Source: Elymus sibiricus (lineage: Eukaryota > Streptophyta > Magnoliopsida > Poales > Poaceae). From it: 64,000 nucleotides of DNA. This document shows, piece after piece, positions 1-11,438 of the stretch. Below the pieces are notes generated by a model. The model did not search any database. It saw only the letters and a list, made by a program, of their open reading frames with translations, and had not been told where the DNA came from. The first letter of the stretch is position 1. Every line of letters begins with the position of its first letter. The position numbers and the translations under genes were made by a program. The stretch covers positions 238,863,904-238,927,903 of the forward strand of contig CM077674.1 in assembly GCA_039707655.1 (NCBI GenBank). The letters are read 5' to 3'.

Positions 1-272
1 TTTCAAGCAAAATATTAGGGTAGGGAACATCGTAAAACTCCTTTTGAGGCATCACAGAAAAGCGACAAAAAAGCACACAAAAACAGATCTAGCAAGGAAA
101 ACGGTGAATGAAAAAGAGAGGCGAATAAAACGGCAAATTGGTGAAGTGGGGGAGATGAAAACGAGAGGCAAATGGTGAAGTGGGGGAGAGGAAAACGAGG
201 GCAAATGGCAAATAATGTAAGTGCGGAGAGATGAGATTTGTGATTAGGAACCTGGTAGATGTTGAAGAAGCC

Positions 273-290
273 TCCCCGGCAACGGTGCCA
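273..290 (-). other. Primer-binding site of A, tRNA-Asp type
   Basis: The minus strand reads TGGCACCGTTGCCGGGGA. It is complementary to the 3' end of plant tRNA-Asp with one mismatch (A for G at position 5). It lies 11 bases from the LTR end, the same spacing as in element G. A tRNA-Asp site is typical of the Athila lineage of Ty3/Gypsy elements. Confidence 0.85.
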
Positions 291-301
291 GAAATACTTT
301 T

Positions 302-1833
302 TGATGACGGCGTGAAGGCTTGTCTCGCATTGTGGTTCCTCGAAGCGGAGAGGATGATGTAGCAAGCGGTGAAGTACTTCCCTCGGTTAAGAACCAAGGT
401 ATCAAACCAGAAGGAGGTCCTTGCAACACCATGTATTCAGCCCCTGCACACAAGAAAACAAATCTCCATACCCAACGCGACCAAGGGGTTGTCAAGCCAT
501 TGACGGTAAGGTGAAAGATGAAACGTAGATGGGTTTTTTATGCAAAGTGAAATATGGTTCAGATCTAAAACATTTGGAACAAAAGCAAAAGCAAACAAGA
601 TTGAAAGCAATATGATGGAAACAAGACCCCCGGGGCCGTAGGATTCACTAGTGGCTTCTCTCAAGAAAAATAGCAAACGGTGGAAATCTTTTACTGTTGG
701 GCAATTGATAGAACTTCAAATAATCATGACGATATCCAGGCAATGATCTATATATAGGCATCACGTCCAAGATTAGTAGACCGACTACTGCCTGCATCTA
801 CTACTATTACTCCACACATCGACCGCTATCCAGCATGCATCTAGTGTATTAAGTTCATGGAAAAACGGAGTAATGCAATAAGAACAATGATATGATGTAG
901 ATCAGATCTATTCATGTAGGAATAGACACGATCTTTTTCTCCTTAGTGGCAACGATCTACGCGTGTCTTGCTGCCCCTTCTGTCACTGGGAAAGAACACC
1001 GCGAGATTGAACCCACTATCGAGCACCTCTTCCCATGGCAAGAAAAATCAATCTAGTTGGCCTAATTAAACCAAAGTTTCAAAGAAGAAATACAAGACTA
1101 TAAGAAATCATGCAAATAAGAGATCAAAGAACTCAAATCACTTTCATGGATATAAAAAGATAGATCTGATCATAAACTCAAAGTTCATCGGATCCCAACA
1201 AACACACCGCAAAAGAGTTACATCATATGGATCCCCAAGAGACCATTGTATTGAAGATCAAAGAGAGAGAGAAAGCCATCTAGCTACTGCCTATGGATCC
1301 GAAGGTCTACAATGAACTACTCACGCATCATCGGAGAGGCACCAATGGACATGGTGAAACGCCCCGAGATGGTGTCTAGATTGGATCTGGTGGTTCTGGA
1401 ACTTGCGGCGGCTGGAATTGTGTTTCGGAGGTACGCCCGAGGGTTTCTGGATTTTTGGGAATTTATAGAGCTGAGAGGCGGTGGAACGGAGCTGGGAGTG
1501 GGCCAACACCCCCTGGCCGCGCCAGGGGTGCCAGACGCGGCCTGGTGGGTGTTCCCCACCTCGGGCTCCTTCTCCGATAGTTCTTCTGACCCACGGTTGT
1601 CTTCTGGCCCAAAAAAATCCACAAAAAGTTTTGCTGCGTTTGGACTCCGTTTGATATGGATTTTCTGTAAATCAAAAACAGGGCAGAAAACAACAACTGG
1701 CACTTGGCACTATGTCAATAGGTTAGTACCAAAAAAGATATAAAGTTGATAGAAAATCATTCTAAAACATCCAAGATTGATCATATATCAGCATGGAACA
1801 ATCAAAATTTATAGATACGTTGAAGACGTATCA
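302..1833 (-). repeat. 5' LTR of element A
   Basis: About 1.53 kb LTR, alignable along its whole length with the LTRs at 2965-4060, 19578-21190, 35032-36548, 40198-41741 and 53775-55370. A TATA-like TATAAAT on the minus strand lies at 1461-1467, followed downstream (lower coordinates stay inside the LTR) by the transcribed R/U5 part. Open frames on either strand inside it recur in every copy and are best explained as shared LTR sequence, not genes. Confidence 0.87.
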
Positions 1834-1858
1834 ACATGCAAAGGTTTAAGTATTTCTA

Positions 1859-2041
1859 CAAGACTACAATGACTATCTAGAAGTCATAATGAAGAGAGTG
1901 AAGGATGGGTGGTCGGCCATCACAAGGGGTTGGACTAGAGTTGTGCGTGCTTTCGGCATGGAGGAGGGCACAATATGGGCATTCCGCTTCACCTCATTCA
2001 GCAACCAGAATGTCTATCACCTCTTTCTTTATCGTCTTTGA
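1859..2041 (+). pseudogene. B3-domain-like terminal exon inside the CACTA element
   Basis: This open stretch encodes about 60 residues, from an in-frame ATG at 1889 (50 codons) or a little upstream, to TGA at 2039-2041. It contains GWSAITRGWTRVV and later WAFRF followed by VYHLFLYRL. The pattern GW..F/I...., then a glycine-acid turn, then FRF and a final hydrophobic strand resembles the C-terminal half of plant B3 DNA-binding domains (REM-type). An in-frame stop at 1847-1849 means the rest of the domain must come from an upstream exon, which would lie beyond element A. It could be a captured host exon or a CACTA-encoded protein. B3 identity is an inference from pattern only. Confidence 0.45.
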
Positions 2042-2351
2042 TACAAGTATACAACATTGGTTCATCATTATTTATTTGGTGTTTATGTAATTTTTTTGAT
2101 GTAATTCTTGAACATTTGTACCTGTCAACTGAATAATGCATTGGTTGTTGAACCTGATGGATATGAGAAAAGTTATTGTCTACTTTCAAAGTCAAATTCT
2201 GTAAAAAAAAAAAATTGCAGCGATTAATTAGGGAGAAAATATGCTCTGCAGGTCATTACGGCACACACGGTATGTAAAGCAAAACGTGTGTGATATAACT
2301 CATTATCTGACATGTTTCACAGAGAGAAAGCGTGTGTGCTTTCAGACAATA

Positions 2352-2693
2352 TCACAAATGGTGCAAAGAAAATAAATGTGTGTGATAGTATCCTTATCGT
2401 ACACGTTTGGCAATCATGAACTATTTCTGATGTTATACGCATCGTAAACATTGCACCACAGAATAGCGTGTGCGATAGTTATTTCATCCGACACTCGTAC
2501 GACATTCGGATGTCTCTTAAACATATCCGACACTCGTACGATGGTTAACTTATCTTTTTAATTATATATTGCATACGGTGCAGGAAAGATAAACGTGTGT
2601 GATAGTCTCCCTATCAAACACGCTTTACAATCGTGAACTATTTGTGATGGGGCGCATATCGCAAACGTTGCACCACAGAATAGGGCATGCGAT
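2352..2693. repeat. CACTA subterminal repeats
   Basis: Two roughly 120 bp units (about 2352-2477 and 2572-2693) share an order of motifs: GTGTGTGATAG, TATC..ACACG, CAATC.TGAACTATTT, a GCAT..CGTAAAC/GCAAACG block, then TTGCACCACAGAATAG. Shorter related motifs surround them. Subterminal direct and inverted repeats of this type bind the transposase in characterised CACTA elements. Here they support the element class rather than a demonstrated binding site. Confidence 0.7.
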
Positions 2694-2950
2694 GTACTGA
2701 CAACCGACACGAACAACAAGGATGAAGCGTTTGGGATAGATGACATATCGGAAACAGTTATCTGACAACTAGCGTCTGGGATAGATGGGGTCATCACATA
2801 CACTTAGTTATGCAAAACGTATGCATTCCTACTCCATATCGCATACGATTTCTCGGTCGTGTGGGATGGACCCCCCTATCGCACACACTGTCCAGGCGAC
2901 GGTTCAAAACTCTGTCACGGAAAGGGGTTAAAAACCATTTGTATAGGACG

Positions 2951-2964
2951 TCGCTGTACCAGTG
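2951..2964 (-). repeat. CACTA terminal inverted repeat
   Basis: The outermost 14 bases on the minus strand read CACTGGTACAGCGA, ending exactly where Athila LTR sequence resumes. Only this one terminus is in the window. Confidence 0.8.
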
Positions 2965-4060
2965 AATGATCATTATATAGGCATCACGTCCAAGATTAGT
3001 AGACCGACTTCTGCCTGCGTCTCCTACTATTACTCCACACATCGACCGCTATCCAGCATGCATCTAGTGTATTAAGTTCATGGAAAAACGGAGTAATGCA
3101 ATAAGAACGATGACATGATGTAGACAAGATCTATTCATGTAGGAATCGACCCCATCTTGTTATCCTTAATGGCAACGATCAATACATGTCTTGCTGCCCT
3201 TTCTGTCACTGGGAAAGAACACCGCAAGATCGAACCCATCACAAAGCACCTCTTCCCATGGCAAGAAAAATCGATCTAGTGGGCCTAACTAAACCAAAGA
3301 TTCGAAGAAGAAATACGAGGCTATAAGTAATCATGCATATAAGAGATCAAAGAAACTCAAATAACTTTCATGGATAAAAAGATAGATCTGATCATAAACT
3401 CAAAGTTCATCGGATCCCAACAAACACACCACAAAAAGAGTTACATCAAATAGATCTCCAAGAGACCATTGTATTGAGAATCAAGAGAGAGAGAGAAAGC
3501 CATCTAGCTACTGACTACAGACCCGAAGGTCTATGATGAACTACTCACGCATCATCGGAGAGGCACCAATGAGGATGATGAACCCCTCCGTGATGGTGTC
3601 TAGATTGGATCTGGTGGTTCTGGAACTTGCGACGACTGGAATTGATTTTCGTCGACTCCCCTAGGGTTTTTGGAATATTGGGGTATTTATAGAGCGAAGA
3701 GGCTGTGCGGGAGGCGGCCAAGGTGGGCACAACCCACCAGGGCGCGCCTGGGCCTCCAGGCGCGCCTAGGTGGTTGGTGCTCCCCTCGGAGCCCCCCTCT
3801 GGTACTTCTTTGGCCCACTGGATGTCTTCTGGTCCAGAAAAATTCTCCAAAAAGTTTCGCTGCGTTTGGACTCCGTTTGATATTGATTTTCTGTGAAACA
3901 AAAACAGGGCAGAAAACAGCAACTGGCATTGGGCACTATGTCAATAGGTTAGTCCCAAAAAATGATGTAAAGTTGCTATAAAATGATTGTAAAACATCCA
4001 AGAATGATAATATATCAGCATGGAACAATCAAAAATTATAAATATGTTGGAGACGTATCA
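2965..4060 (-). repeat. Left (3') LTR of element B, truncated by the CACTA
   Basis: This is 1096 bases equivalent to 20096-21190 of the right LTR. The missing 518 bases lie beyond the CACTA and the left window edge. It ends at 4060 (minus-strand start TGATACGTCTCC). A minus-strand TATAAATA is at 3684-3691. The polypurine-tract-like TAAGCTTGGAGATGC follows directly at 4061-4075. Confidence 0.87.
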
Positions 4061-7000
4061 GCATCTCCAAGCTTAATTCCTGCTCGTCCTCGAGTAGGTA
4101 AATGATAAAAACAGAATTTTTGACGTGGAATGCTGCCTATCATGTTTATCACATTCTTTTCTTTTGTAGCATGGACATATGGACTTTTATATGGTTCAAA
4201 GCAATAGTCTAGTTTTGACATGAAGATTTCAATACTCAAGCATATCAACAAGCAACCATGTCTTTCAAAATATCAACACTAAAGCAAGTTATCCCTAGCT
4301 CATTATGCTCAATCATTGATCAATTCATGAAACACACTCGCATATTAGCTACATCCAATGCTCAAGTACGATCATAGTGTCCCTTAGTTGGTGCTTTATA
4401 AGAGAGGATGGAGACTCAAATAAAATTAAAATTGCATAAAGTAAATAGAAAGGCCCTTCGCAGAGGGAAGTAGGGATTTGTAGAGGTGCCAGAGCCAACG
4501 TTTTAAATAGCGGATAGCGGGCTCGTTGCGGATTTGGGTCGGCATAGCGGATTGCGGATTGCGGGCGCTATTGCGGGTGCTATGTCCACATAGCGGATTT
4601 ATTAAAAGGCTCAAGATTTTAATATTTTCGTGTATATTTTTATTCAAATGGTAACAAAAATGACATTTAAATTGTGGATGTTGTTCATTTCATGCACGGA
4701 AGATTTGTTCATGGTCAAAAGCCGGTGGCTATAGTCTAAACACTAAAGAAAATATATGGTCCATTTTCCAGTGTGTAGAGGATTAGCAGCACTCTGAATT
4801 AAATAACTCCTCCGGCCAGCCTGAGTACGCTCCATTACTTTGAATTAAATAACTCCTCCGGCCAGTCACACCATGTCAAATCAATAACGTGGAAAGAAGT
4901 CACCATGTGTGGCCGCAGTTTTGATTCGTTCGAGAGATTTGTATTTTCTAGTGTGTAGAGGATTAGCAGCACTTTTGTTCGTTAACCTGGAGCAGAGCAA
5001 ATGAGAGAGGCCACGAAATGCAGCTTGGACAGTACTAGTAGTACGCATCAGACGCATGCATGTGCTGGCGACAGGAGCTTGGACAGTAGTACTGCCTGAG
5101 AAACATGCTGGCGCTAGTGACAGGTGTTCTGACAACTAGCAGAGCGCTATGCCCGCAACGAAAAATGTAATAGCGCCCGCAATATCGCTTTGACACCTGC
5201 AATAGCGGACAAATTATGGCAAAGCCGCTATATCACAACGCAACACAAAACATATAGCGCTAGGGGTGTGCTACCGCAATAGCGGACATAGCGGCAGCTA
5301 TTTAAAACCTTGGCCAGAGTTCAAAGCTTAAATTGAGAGATAAGAAAATTTGGGTGGCATACTTTTCCCGTCAACGAAAATGACCGAGTAATTCCCAACA
5401 CTTTCCATGCTAGATATATCATAGGCGGTTCCCAAACAGAAAATAAAGTTTATTACTTTTCCATCATTCTTTCACAATCCATGGCTAGCCGTATCCACGG
5501 GTGCCCTCCATACCAACACTTTCCAAGGAATTTATTATTTGACAACATAAAGTAAATTCATTTTTTTTTCATTTCGGGACTGGGCATCCCTAATACCTTT
5601 GCCGTACTCTCGTGCAATGACAAGTGAATAAACACTCATCTTGAGAATAACACATCTAGCATGGAAAATATTGGCCACCCCGTGCCGCTTCATGAGCGGT
5701 ACGAGCACACAAAAAGGAAATTATTTTGAAAAATTAGGGATGGCACATACAAATTTTCTTAGAACGGCATGGGAATACCGCATATAGGTAGGTATGGTGG
5801 ACTCATATGGCAAAACTGGGTTTAAGGATTTTGGATGCACAAGTTGTAATCCCACTTAGTACAAGTGAAGGCTAGCAAAAAGATTGAGAAGCATCCAACC
5901 AAGAAACGAAAAATCACATAAGCGAGCATTAAGCATAACTAACAAATAATGCACCACAAGTAGGATGTAATTTCATTGCATAACTATTGACTTTCGTGCT
6001 TGCATAGGGAATCACAAACCTTAACATCAATATTCTTACTAAGCCATAATTACTCATTAGCATGACTCCCGTATCATTATCAACATATCTCAAAACCATT
6101 ACAAAGAACCAACTTTATTTTGTCCAATGATCTTCATGAAAGTTTTTATCTATATCCTTCTTGGATATCTATCACTTTGGGACTAGTTTAATATATTGCT
6201 TTTGATAGCTCAACCAAATCTAAGTGAGGAACATGAGCATAGAAATGTTTATCTCCAAAAATAATATAAGTGAAGCATGAGAGAGTTTCTTCAAAAAAAT
6301 TAAAGCACACCGTGCTCAAAAAGATGTAAGTGAAGCACTAGAGCAATTGCATAGCTCAAAAAATTTAAGTGAAGCATATGAGCGATTCTAACAAATCATA
6401 ACATAATTTTGGCTCTCTCAAAAAGATGTGTTCAGCAAGGATACTTGACACAAAATAAAAAGCAAAACAAGCAAAGACTCATATCATACAAGACGCTCCA
6501 AGCAAAACACATATCATGTGACGAATAAAAATATAGCTCCAAGTAAAATATCGATGGTCGTTAGAAGAAAGAGGGGATGCCACTCGGGGTATCCCCAAGC
6601 TTAGTTGCTTGTTCATCTTTGGATATTACCTTGGGGTGTGGTATCATCCCCAAGCTTAGGCTCTTCTTACTCCTTATTCCTTCATCCATCGTGATCTCAC
6701 CCAAAACTTGAAAACTTCAATCACACAAAACTTAACAAAACCTTCGTGAGATCCGTTAGTGTAAGAAAGCAAATCACTACTATAGGTACTGTTGCAAACC
6801 CATTCATATTTTATTCTTCCATTATATCTACTGTATTTTAACTTTACCATGGCTTATACCCCCAATACTAACCACAGATTCATCAAAATAAGCAAACAAC
6901 GCAAAGAAAACAGAATCTGTCAAAAACAGAAAAGTCTGTAGCAATCTAAAAACTTTGAATACTTTTGTAACTCAAAAAATTCTGAAAAATTAGGACAACG

Positions 7001-7396
7001 AGAAAAATTCATACACCAATACTGTGTAAAAATTTAAGAATTTTTTGATGCTCCAGTACAGAACCAAAACTTCTGCACTGGACGCAAAACTTTATGTTTT
7101 CCAAATAGCATCAATTATACTATCTTCCAAATCATCCTAAAGGCTTTACTTGGCACAAACACTAATTAAAACATAAAAAAACACAATCATAACAGTAGCA
7201 TAATTGTGCAAACACCCAGGAACAGAAAGAAAAAGGCAAAAATAAATTTATTCATTGGGTTTCCTCCGAACAAGCGCTATGGTTTTACGCCCCTAGCTAG
7301 GCATAAGATTTCAATGATGCTCACATAAAAGACAAGAATTGAAGCACAAAGAGAGCATCATAAAACATGTGGCAAACATATTTAAGTCTAACATAC
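4061..7396 (-). other. Non-coding 3' internal region of B (interrupted by a hAT-like element)
   Basis: No open frame here resembles a protein. The stretch aligns throughout with 36549-39129 of G and 55371-57796 of H. It begins with a polypurine-tract-like motif at the LTR and carries two further copies of the same motif at 6591-6603 and 6645-6658. Around 6260-6400 there is a degenerate tandem repeat with a core near AAGTGAAGCA..AGAGC every 40-50 bases. The last five bases (7392-7396, catac) are the left TSD of element C. Confidence 0.75.
4496..5312. mobile_element. Small non-autonomous hAT-like DNA transposon
   Basis: The ends form a terminal inverted repeat with 15 of 16 matches: CAACGTTTTAAATAGC on the left and, read inward on the other strand, CAAGGTTTTAAATAGC on the right. 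The flanks are gccagagc (4488-4495) and gccagagt (5313-5320), an 8 bp TSD with one mismatch, as hAT elements make. The homologous place in the B-type fragment near 21619 lacks the insert. GCGGATAGCGG-like motifs crowd both subterminal zones. Internal direct duplications include GTGTAGAGGATTAGCAGCAC near 4771 and 4952, and AATAACTCCTCCGGCCAG near 4802 and 4847. There is no transposase. Confidence 0.8.
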
Positions 7397-10300
7397 TGTA
7401 ACATCCCCAGATCTTCACCCTGTTGTTAACCTCGTTAACCTACCATGTCATCGTGATCATCTTCATGAAATTTCATTAGGAAATAATTCAACCTCAATTC
7501 AAATTTCAACTAAAAGTCAAATATTTACTTCTTCAATTATTCAAACAAAAATGTTCATCATCTTGCATATATTCCAAAACAAATATATGTTATGGAACAC
7601 CTCATCACTCTTGAGCAAAGATGAGCATTAGCAATTAAAACAGCACCATTTCAGCATTTTTAAAATGCTATTCTATTTTTGGAAAATTCAAATGAGTTTC
7701 AAAAATACCCAAACTTTATGTGGCACTGCCTAATAACACCAGGGAATTAATGGGACAATTTCCATATTTTTACTAAGTGACTAGGGTGTCCAAATAAATC
7801 CCTCTCTCTCTCTCTCTGTTGCTAACTAAAAAGGAAAACAGAAAATTGCCGGAGCCCTACCTCTCGCCTGGGCAACGGCCCAACCGGCCCGTTTCTTCTT
7901 CTCCTACCTGCTCCCTCACCGTGTCACCGTGCCCGTGGCTGAGGGCGGCCGCGCCGGCCGTTTCTTGCCACCTCGCTGGGGCAGGTGAGAGCGAGGATAA
8001 GATCTGGCCGAGCTCTCCCCCCTGGACATCCCCACCTTTCCCCTCCTCTCTCAGTTGCCTCGCCCGCTCCATTCCTCTCTTGCTCGAGCGCCGGCCTCTC
8101 CTCATCACCGTCGTGCACGCGGCCACCGATGGCCTCGCGGAAGCTGGAGTTGTCTGCGGGCTCTGCCGGGGTCGGCTACTCCGCTCGGTGGCCCTAGGTG
8201 AAGCCAAGGGGCCCTCCTTCACGCGAGGCGGAGTCGTCGTCTTCCTCGGATCCTCTCCGACCGCCGCTGTGATTCAACCGCCACCGGCCGTTCCTCGTCT
8301 TCCCCGAGCAGGCTTGCATGGCTACAGCCACTGTGAGCCCCCTCTCCCTCTCCCTGAGCTCTCACGTACTCGCCAGCGAGCTCCCGTCGGAGTTGCGCTC
8401 TAGCCGCCGCCTTTGCCTGTCGCAGGCGTGGCCACAGTGAGCTAGCGGCCGAACAAGCTCGTCCTAGAGCTTCGCCGTGGTGCATAGGTCGCCGCTAACT
8501 AGTTGCTTTGATCCCGCGCGAGCTCTAGCCCCGGTTTCGACCACGGCCAATCTCCGGTCGCTGCGGGGTTGGTCACCGTCGTTGATTTAGGCCGTCTCCG
8601 GCGACATTGCTAGCACCAGCCGACGCGGCATGCTCTCGTTCAAGCGCCGCTGGAATCACTCGGTTTGGCTAACCATAGGCGAAACCCGACGCCGCTGGCA
8701 TTCGGTTGCCGCGCGGGCTCTCGCCAGAGGCCTCCGTTGACCGGCCGGCTGAGGTGGCTGGCCGTGGGGCCCCGCCCCAGTCACTGGCATGTGGGCCATG
8801 GCCCCACTTTGGCCAAGTTGACCGGGTCAACACACTGACCAGTGGGCCCCTGCAATTAAAAAAAAACTAATTAGAGTTTTGATTAAATTGCTAATTACTA
8901 GAGTCACTGACTAGTGGGGTCCACCCCTAATTAACCCTGTTAAATTAGTTTAATCCACTGTTAGACTAACAGAGGCTGACATGTGGGTCCCACTGGACCC
9001 ACAGGTCAGGTTTGACCCTGGTCAGCCGACCTGTTGACTGCTGACGCCATCCTCTAGTCATGCTGACATCATAAATCATTTCTGCTAATAAGAATAAATT
9101 CAGAAAATGTTTTAAATCATTGAAAAATTATATCTTTTAAACCGTAGCTCGGATCAAAAAAGTTTCTACATGAAAGTTGCTCAGAACGACGAGACGAAGC
9201 TAACCGTGCTATCCGTTGTCATGCCGGGACCCTCTACGTAGGAGAACCCGTAACTTTTTATCCGTTTTCGATAGATGAATAGTGCACATATACCGGTTAA
9301 ATAAATCCAGATAATTTCTAAAATAACTAAAATGGTTAAGTTAGGTCTTTAGGCAACCCTGCACTGCATCCTAGCTGGCACTTGACTCCGACACCGCAAA
9401 CGAGCAATCGTTCCCCTCCGGTTCATCTGTCTGACAGACGTCCGAAACCGGGAATAATTCCCGGATGGGTTCCCCCTTCTACGTCATCGGTAGCACCGCG
9501 TTAGATCGTCATGCTTTGTGAATCCTTTTGTTGCTGTGTATTTATATTGTTTCTTCCCCCCCCTTTCTTCCCGGTAGACCCCGAGACCGCTGACGATGCC
9601 TGGTGATCGACTACTTCACCGTCGGAGATTCCTTTTCATTTGCCGAGCAACCAGGCAAGCAAAACCCCCTTGATCATTTCGATATCGCCCATTCTCTTCT
9701 CTCTTATGCTTGCATTAGAAATTGCTGCTGTTACTGTTACATCCTATTCTGCTGCATAGCCTGTTTATTGTAACCTGCTTTTGATACTTACCTGTTATCC
9801 TAAACTGCTTAGTATAGATTGGTCAGTGAACCATTTGCGGCCTTCATCATTGTCCTAGTTGCCCCGCTTGTATAGACACACGGTTACCCTGACTAAAGAC
9901 GTATCGATCCCCGAGGCCGGACATCACCAGGAACAAGGGTGTGCGGCCGGAGGTATCGGGCGTCTGATGTTACTTTACTACTGCTACTGGATTAAAGTCG
10001 GGTAGGCCCTGAGGGGTACCCGCGCGAGTATATGTTACGAGTGTTGTGAAGTCGGGTGACCTGGAGGGTACCCGCGAGAATACGAGGTGCGGCCGGGCAT
10101 TCCTAGCCCTTGTCGCAAGTCCTCGAGACGGGGCGACGGGACCACATGATCGTGGGTCTGCTCGTTTCCGCGAGCTCCTTAAGGCTTTACCGGGTTTGGG
10201 TATGTATCTGAGTAGGCCTCTGGCCTTTTACGCACTAACCAGCACGTGGGTGTGAGTGGGTGCTCGGCGTCGTGGTATCAGCCGAAGCTCTTCAGACGTC

Positions 10301-11423
10301 AGCGACTATGCGGTCCGCGCCGGGTTGGAATGTTAAAGCCTGCGCTTGTATTAAGGGGGCCTAGTTCTGCTCACCGGCCGGCCTTCGCAACGCTTAGGAG
10401 TGTGCAGGGCGATAGGTCCATGACCCCTGCGCACATAGGGTTTAGTCCGGCATGCTGGCCTCTCTGATTAGCCTAAGTGGGGTTGCGACGTGTCGATACC
10501 CGAGGCCGGACATCGCCAGGAACAAAGGCGTGCGGCCGGAGGATCGAGCGTGTTGGGTAAGGTAGTGCACCCCTGCAGGGAAGTATATCTAGTCGACTAG
10601 CCGTGTCCACGGTAACAGGACGCTTGGATTATATCTCGACCTATTACTTGGATTTGAGATGGATATGTTGGATATGTGATGGATATGATGGATTTGAGAT
10701 GGAATGATGGATATGAGATGATACATGATATTACTACTACATTTAAATATACTGTTATTGCAGGGCTGGAGGGATAGGTGGTACCGCCCAGTAGAGGTGG
10801 ACCTGAGTTCCCGACAGTCCTGTTACTGCAAGCTGCTGTTGATGCTAGTCTTCGATAGGATTAGGCCTTCTCTCTATTCTGGCATTCTGCAGTACAGTCC
10901 ACATATACAGCCTTCCTTTGAAAATGATGCATACTTAGAATAGATCTGATGTAAGTCTTGCGAGTACTTTGGATGAGTACTCACGGTTGCTTTGCTTCCC
11001 CTTTTTCCCCATACCCGATTGCTGCGATCAGATGATGGAGGCCAGAAGACAGCTGCCCTCGACGACGACTGCTTCTACCATGGTGGCTACTACTATGAGT
11101 TAGACGACGACCATGAGTAGGTTCGGAGGGTCCCAGGCAGGAGGCCCGCGCCTTTTTGATCGTAGTGTTTTATTTTACCCCGCCTTCTTAAGGCCTTTCT
11201 GTTTTATGTTTAAGTCTGTACCCAGACTCTGATGCTTCCGCTGATGCTTGTATGACTATCAAGCTTATGTATTCGAGCCCTCGAGGCCCTGGCTTGTAAT
11301 ATAAAGCTTGTATTACTTTTATTTTTGTAGAGTTGTGTTGTGATATCTTCTAAGTGAGTCCCTAGGCTTGATCGTGTGCATTTGCGTGTATGGTTAGTGC
11401 ACGATTGAGCCGGGGGCGTCACA
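7397..11423 (+). repeat. 5' LTR of element C
   Basis: The first 400 bases are AT-rich. A CT microsatellite follows at about 7801-7820, then a GC-rich block (about 7850-8850) that mimics a plant gene leader, and a region with several CGAGGCCGGACATC-type repeats (about 9910 and 10500). A degenerate GATGGATATG minisatellite lies at about 10655-10725. The 194-codon open frame at 7819-8403 is repeated in the other LTR and has no recognisable domain, so it is not called as a gene. Confidence 0.87.
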
Positions 11424-11426
11424 AGT

Positions 11427-11438
11427 TGGTATCAGAGC
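11427..11438 (+). other. Primer-binding site of C, tRNA-Met type
   Basis: TGGTATCAGAGC lies three bases inside the 5' LTR end. It is complementary to the 3' end of initiator tRNA-Met, the usual primer of plant chromoviruses and LARDs. Confidence 0.88.

Larger units (their letters stand above)
1..1833 (-). mobile_element. Element A: right end of an Athila-lineage (Sabrina/Derami-type) LTR retrotransposon
   Basis: Read on the minus strand, this is a 5' LTR (302-1833) followed by the primer-binding site and 272 bases of leader that run off the left window edge. The LTR starts TGATACGTCTTCAACG and ends GTCATCA. The leader closely resembles those of elements G and H, but the window stops before any gag start. 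The element lies inside a CACTA transposon: its right border at 1833 abuts CACTA sequence, and the expected 5 bp TSD there is acatg (1834-1838). The partner TSD is outside the window. Family assignment rests on LTR ends and the tRNA-Asp site; the name is from memory. Confidence 0.88.
1834..2964. mobile_element. Terminal part of a CACTA DNA transposon
   Basis: The right end carries a CACTA-type terminal inverted repeat: on the minus strand it starts CACTGGTACAGCGACG at 2964. It is preceded by about 700 bases of subterminal repeats rich in CGTGTGTGATAG-like motifs. Immediately right of 2964 comes the middle of an Athila LTR, so the CACTA had inserted into element B; the expected 3 bp TSD copy is aat (2965-2967). 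On the left the CACTA is interrupted by element A. The rest of the transposon, including any transposase, lies outside the window. The proximal part holds a B3-like coding exon. Confidence 0.8.

Noticed and set aside
1312..1743. Open frames recurring in each Athila-type LTR (for example 143 codons here, 125 codons at 3545-3922)
   Set aside because: They recur because the LTR recurs, differ by frameshifts between copies and overlap the promoter region.
7819..8403. 194-codon open frame, repeated at 14923-15507
   Set aside because: It lies in the GC-rich part of both LTRs of C, is biased to P, S, R and L as random GC-rich DNA is, and has no domain; duplication is due to the LTRs.
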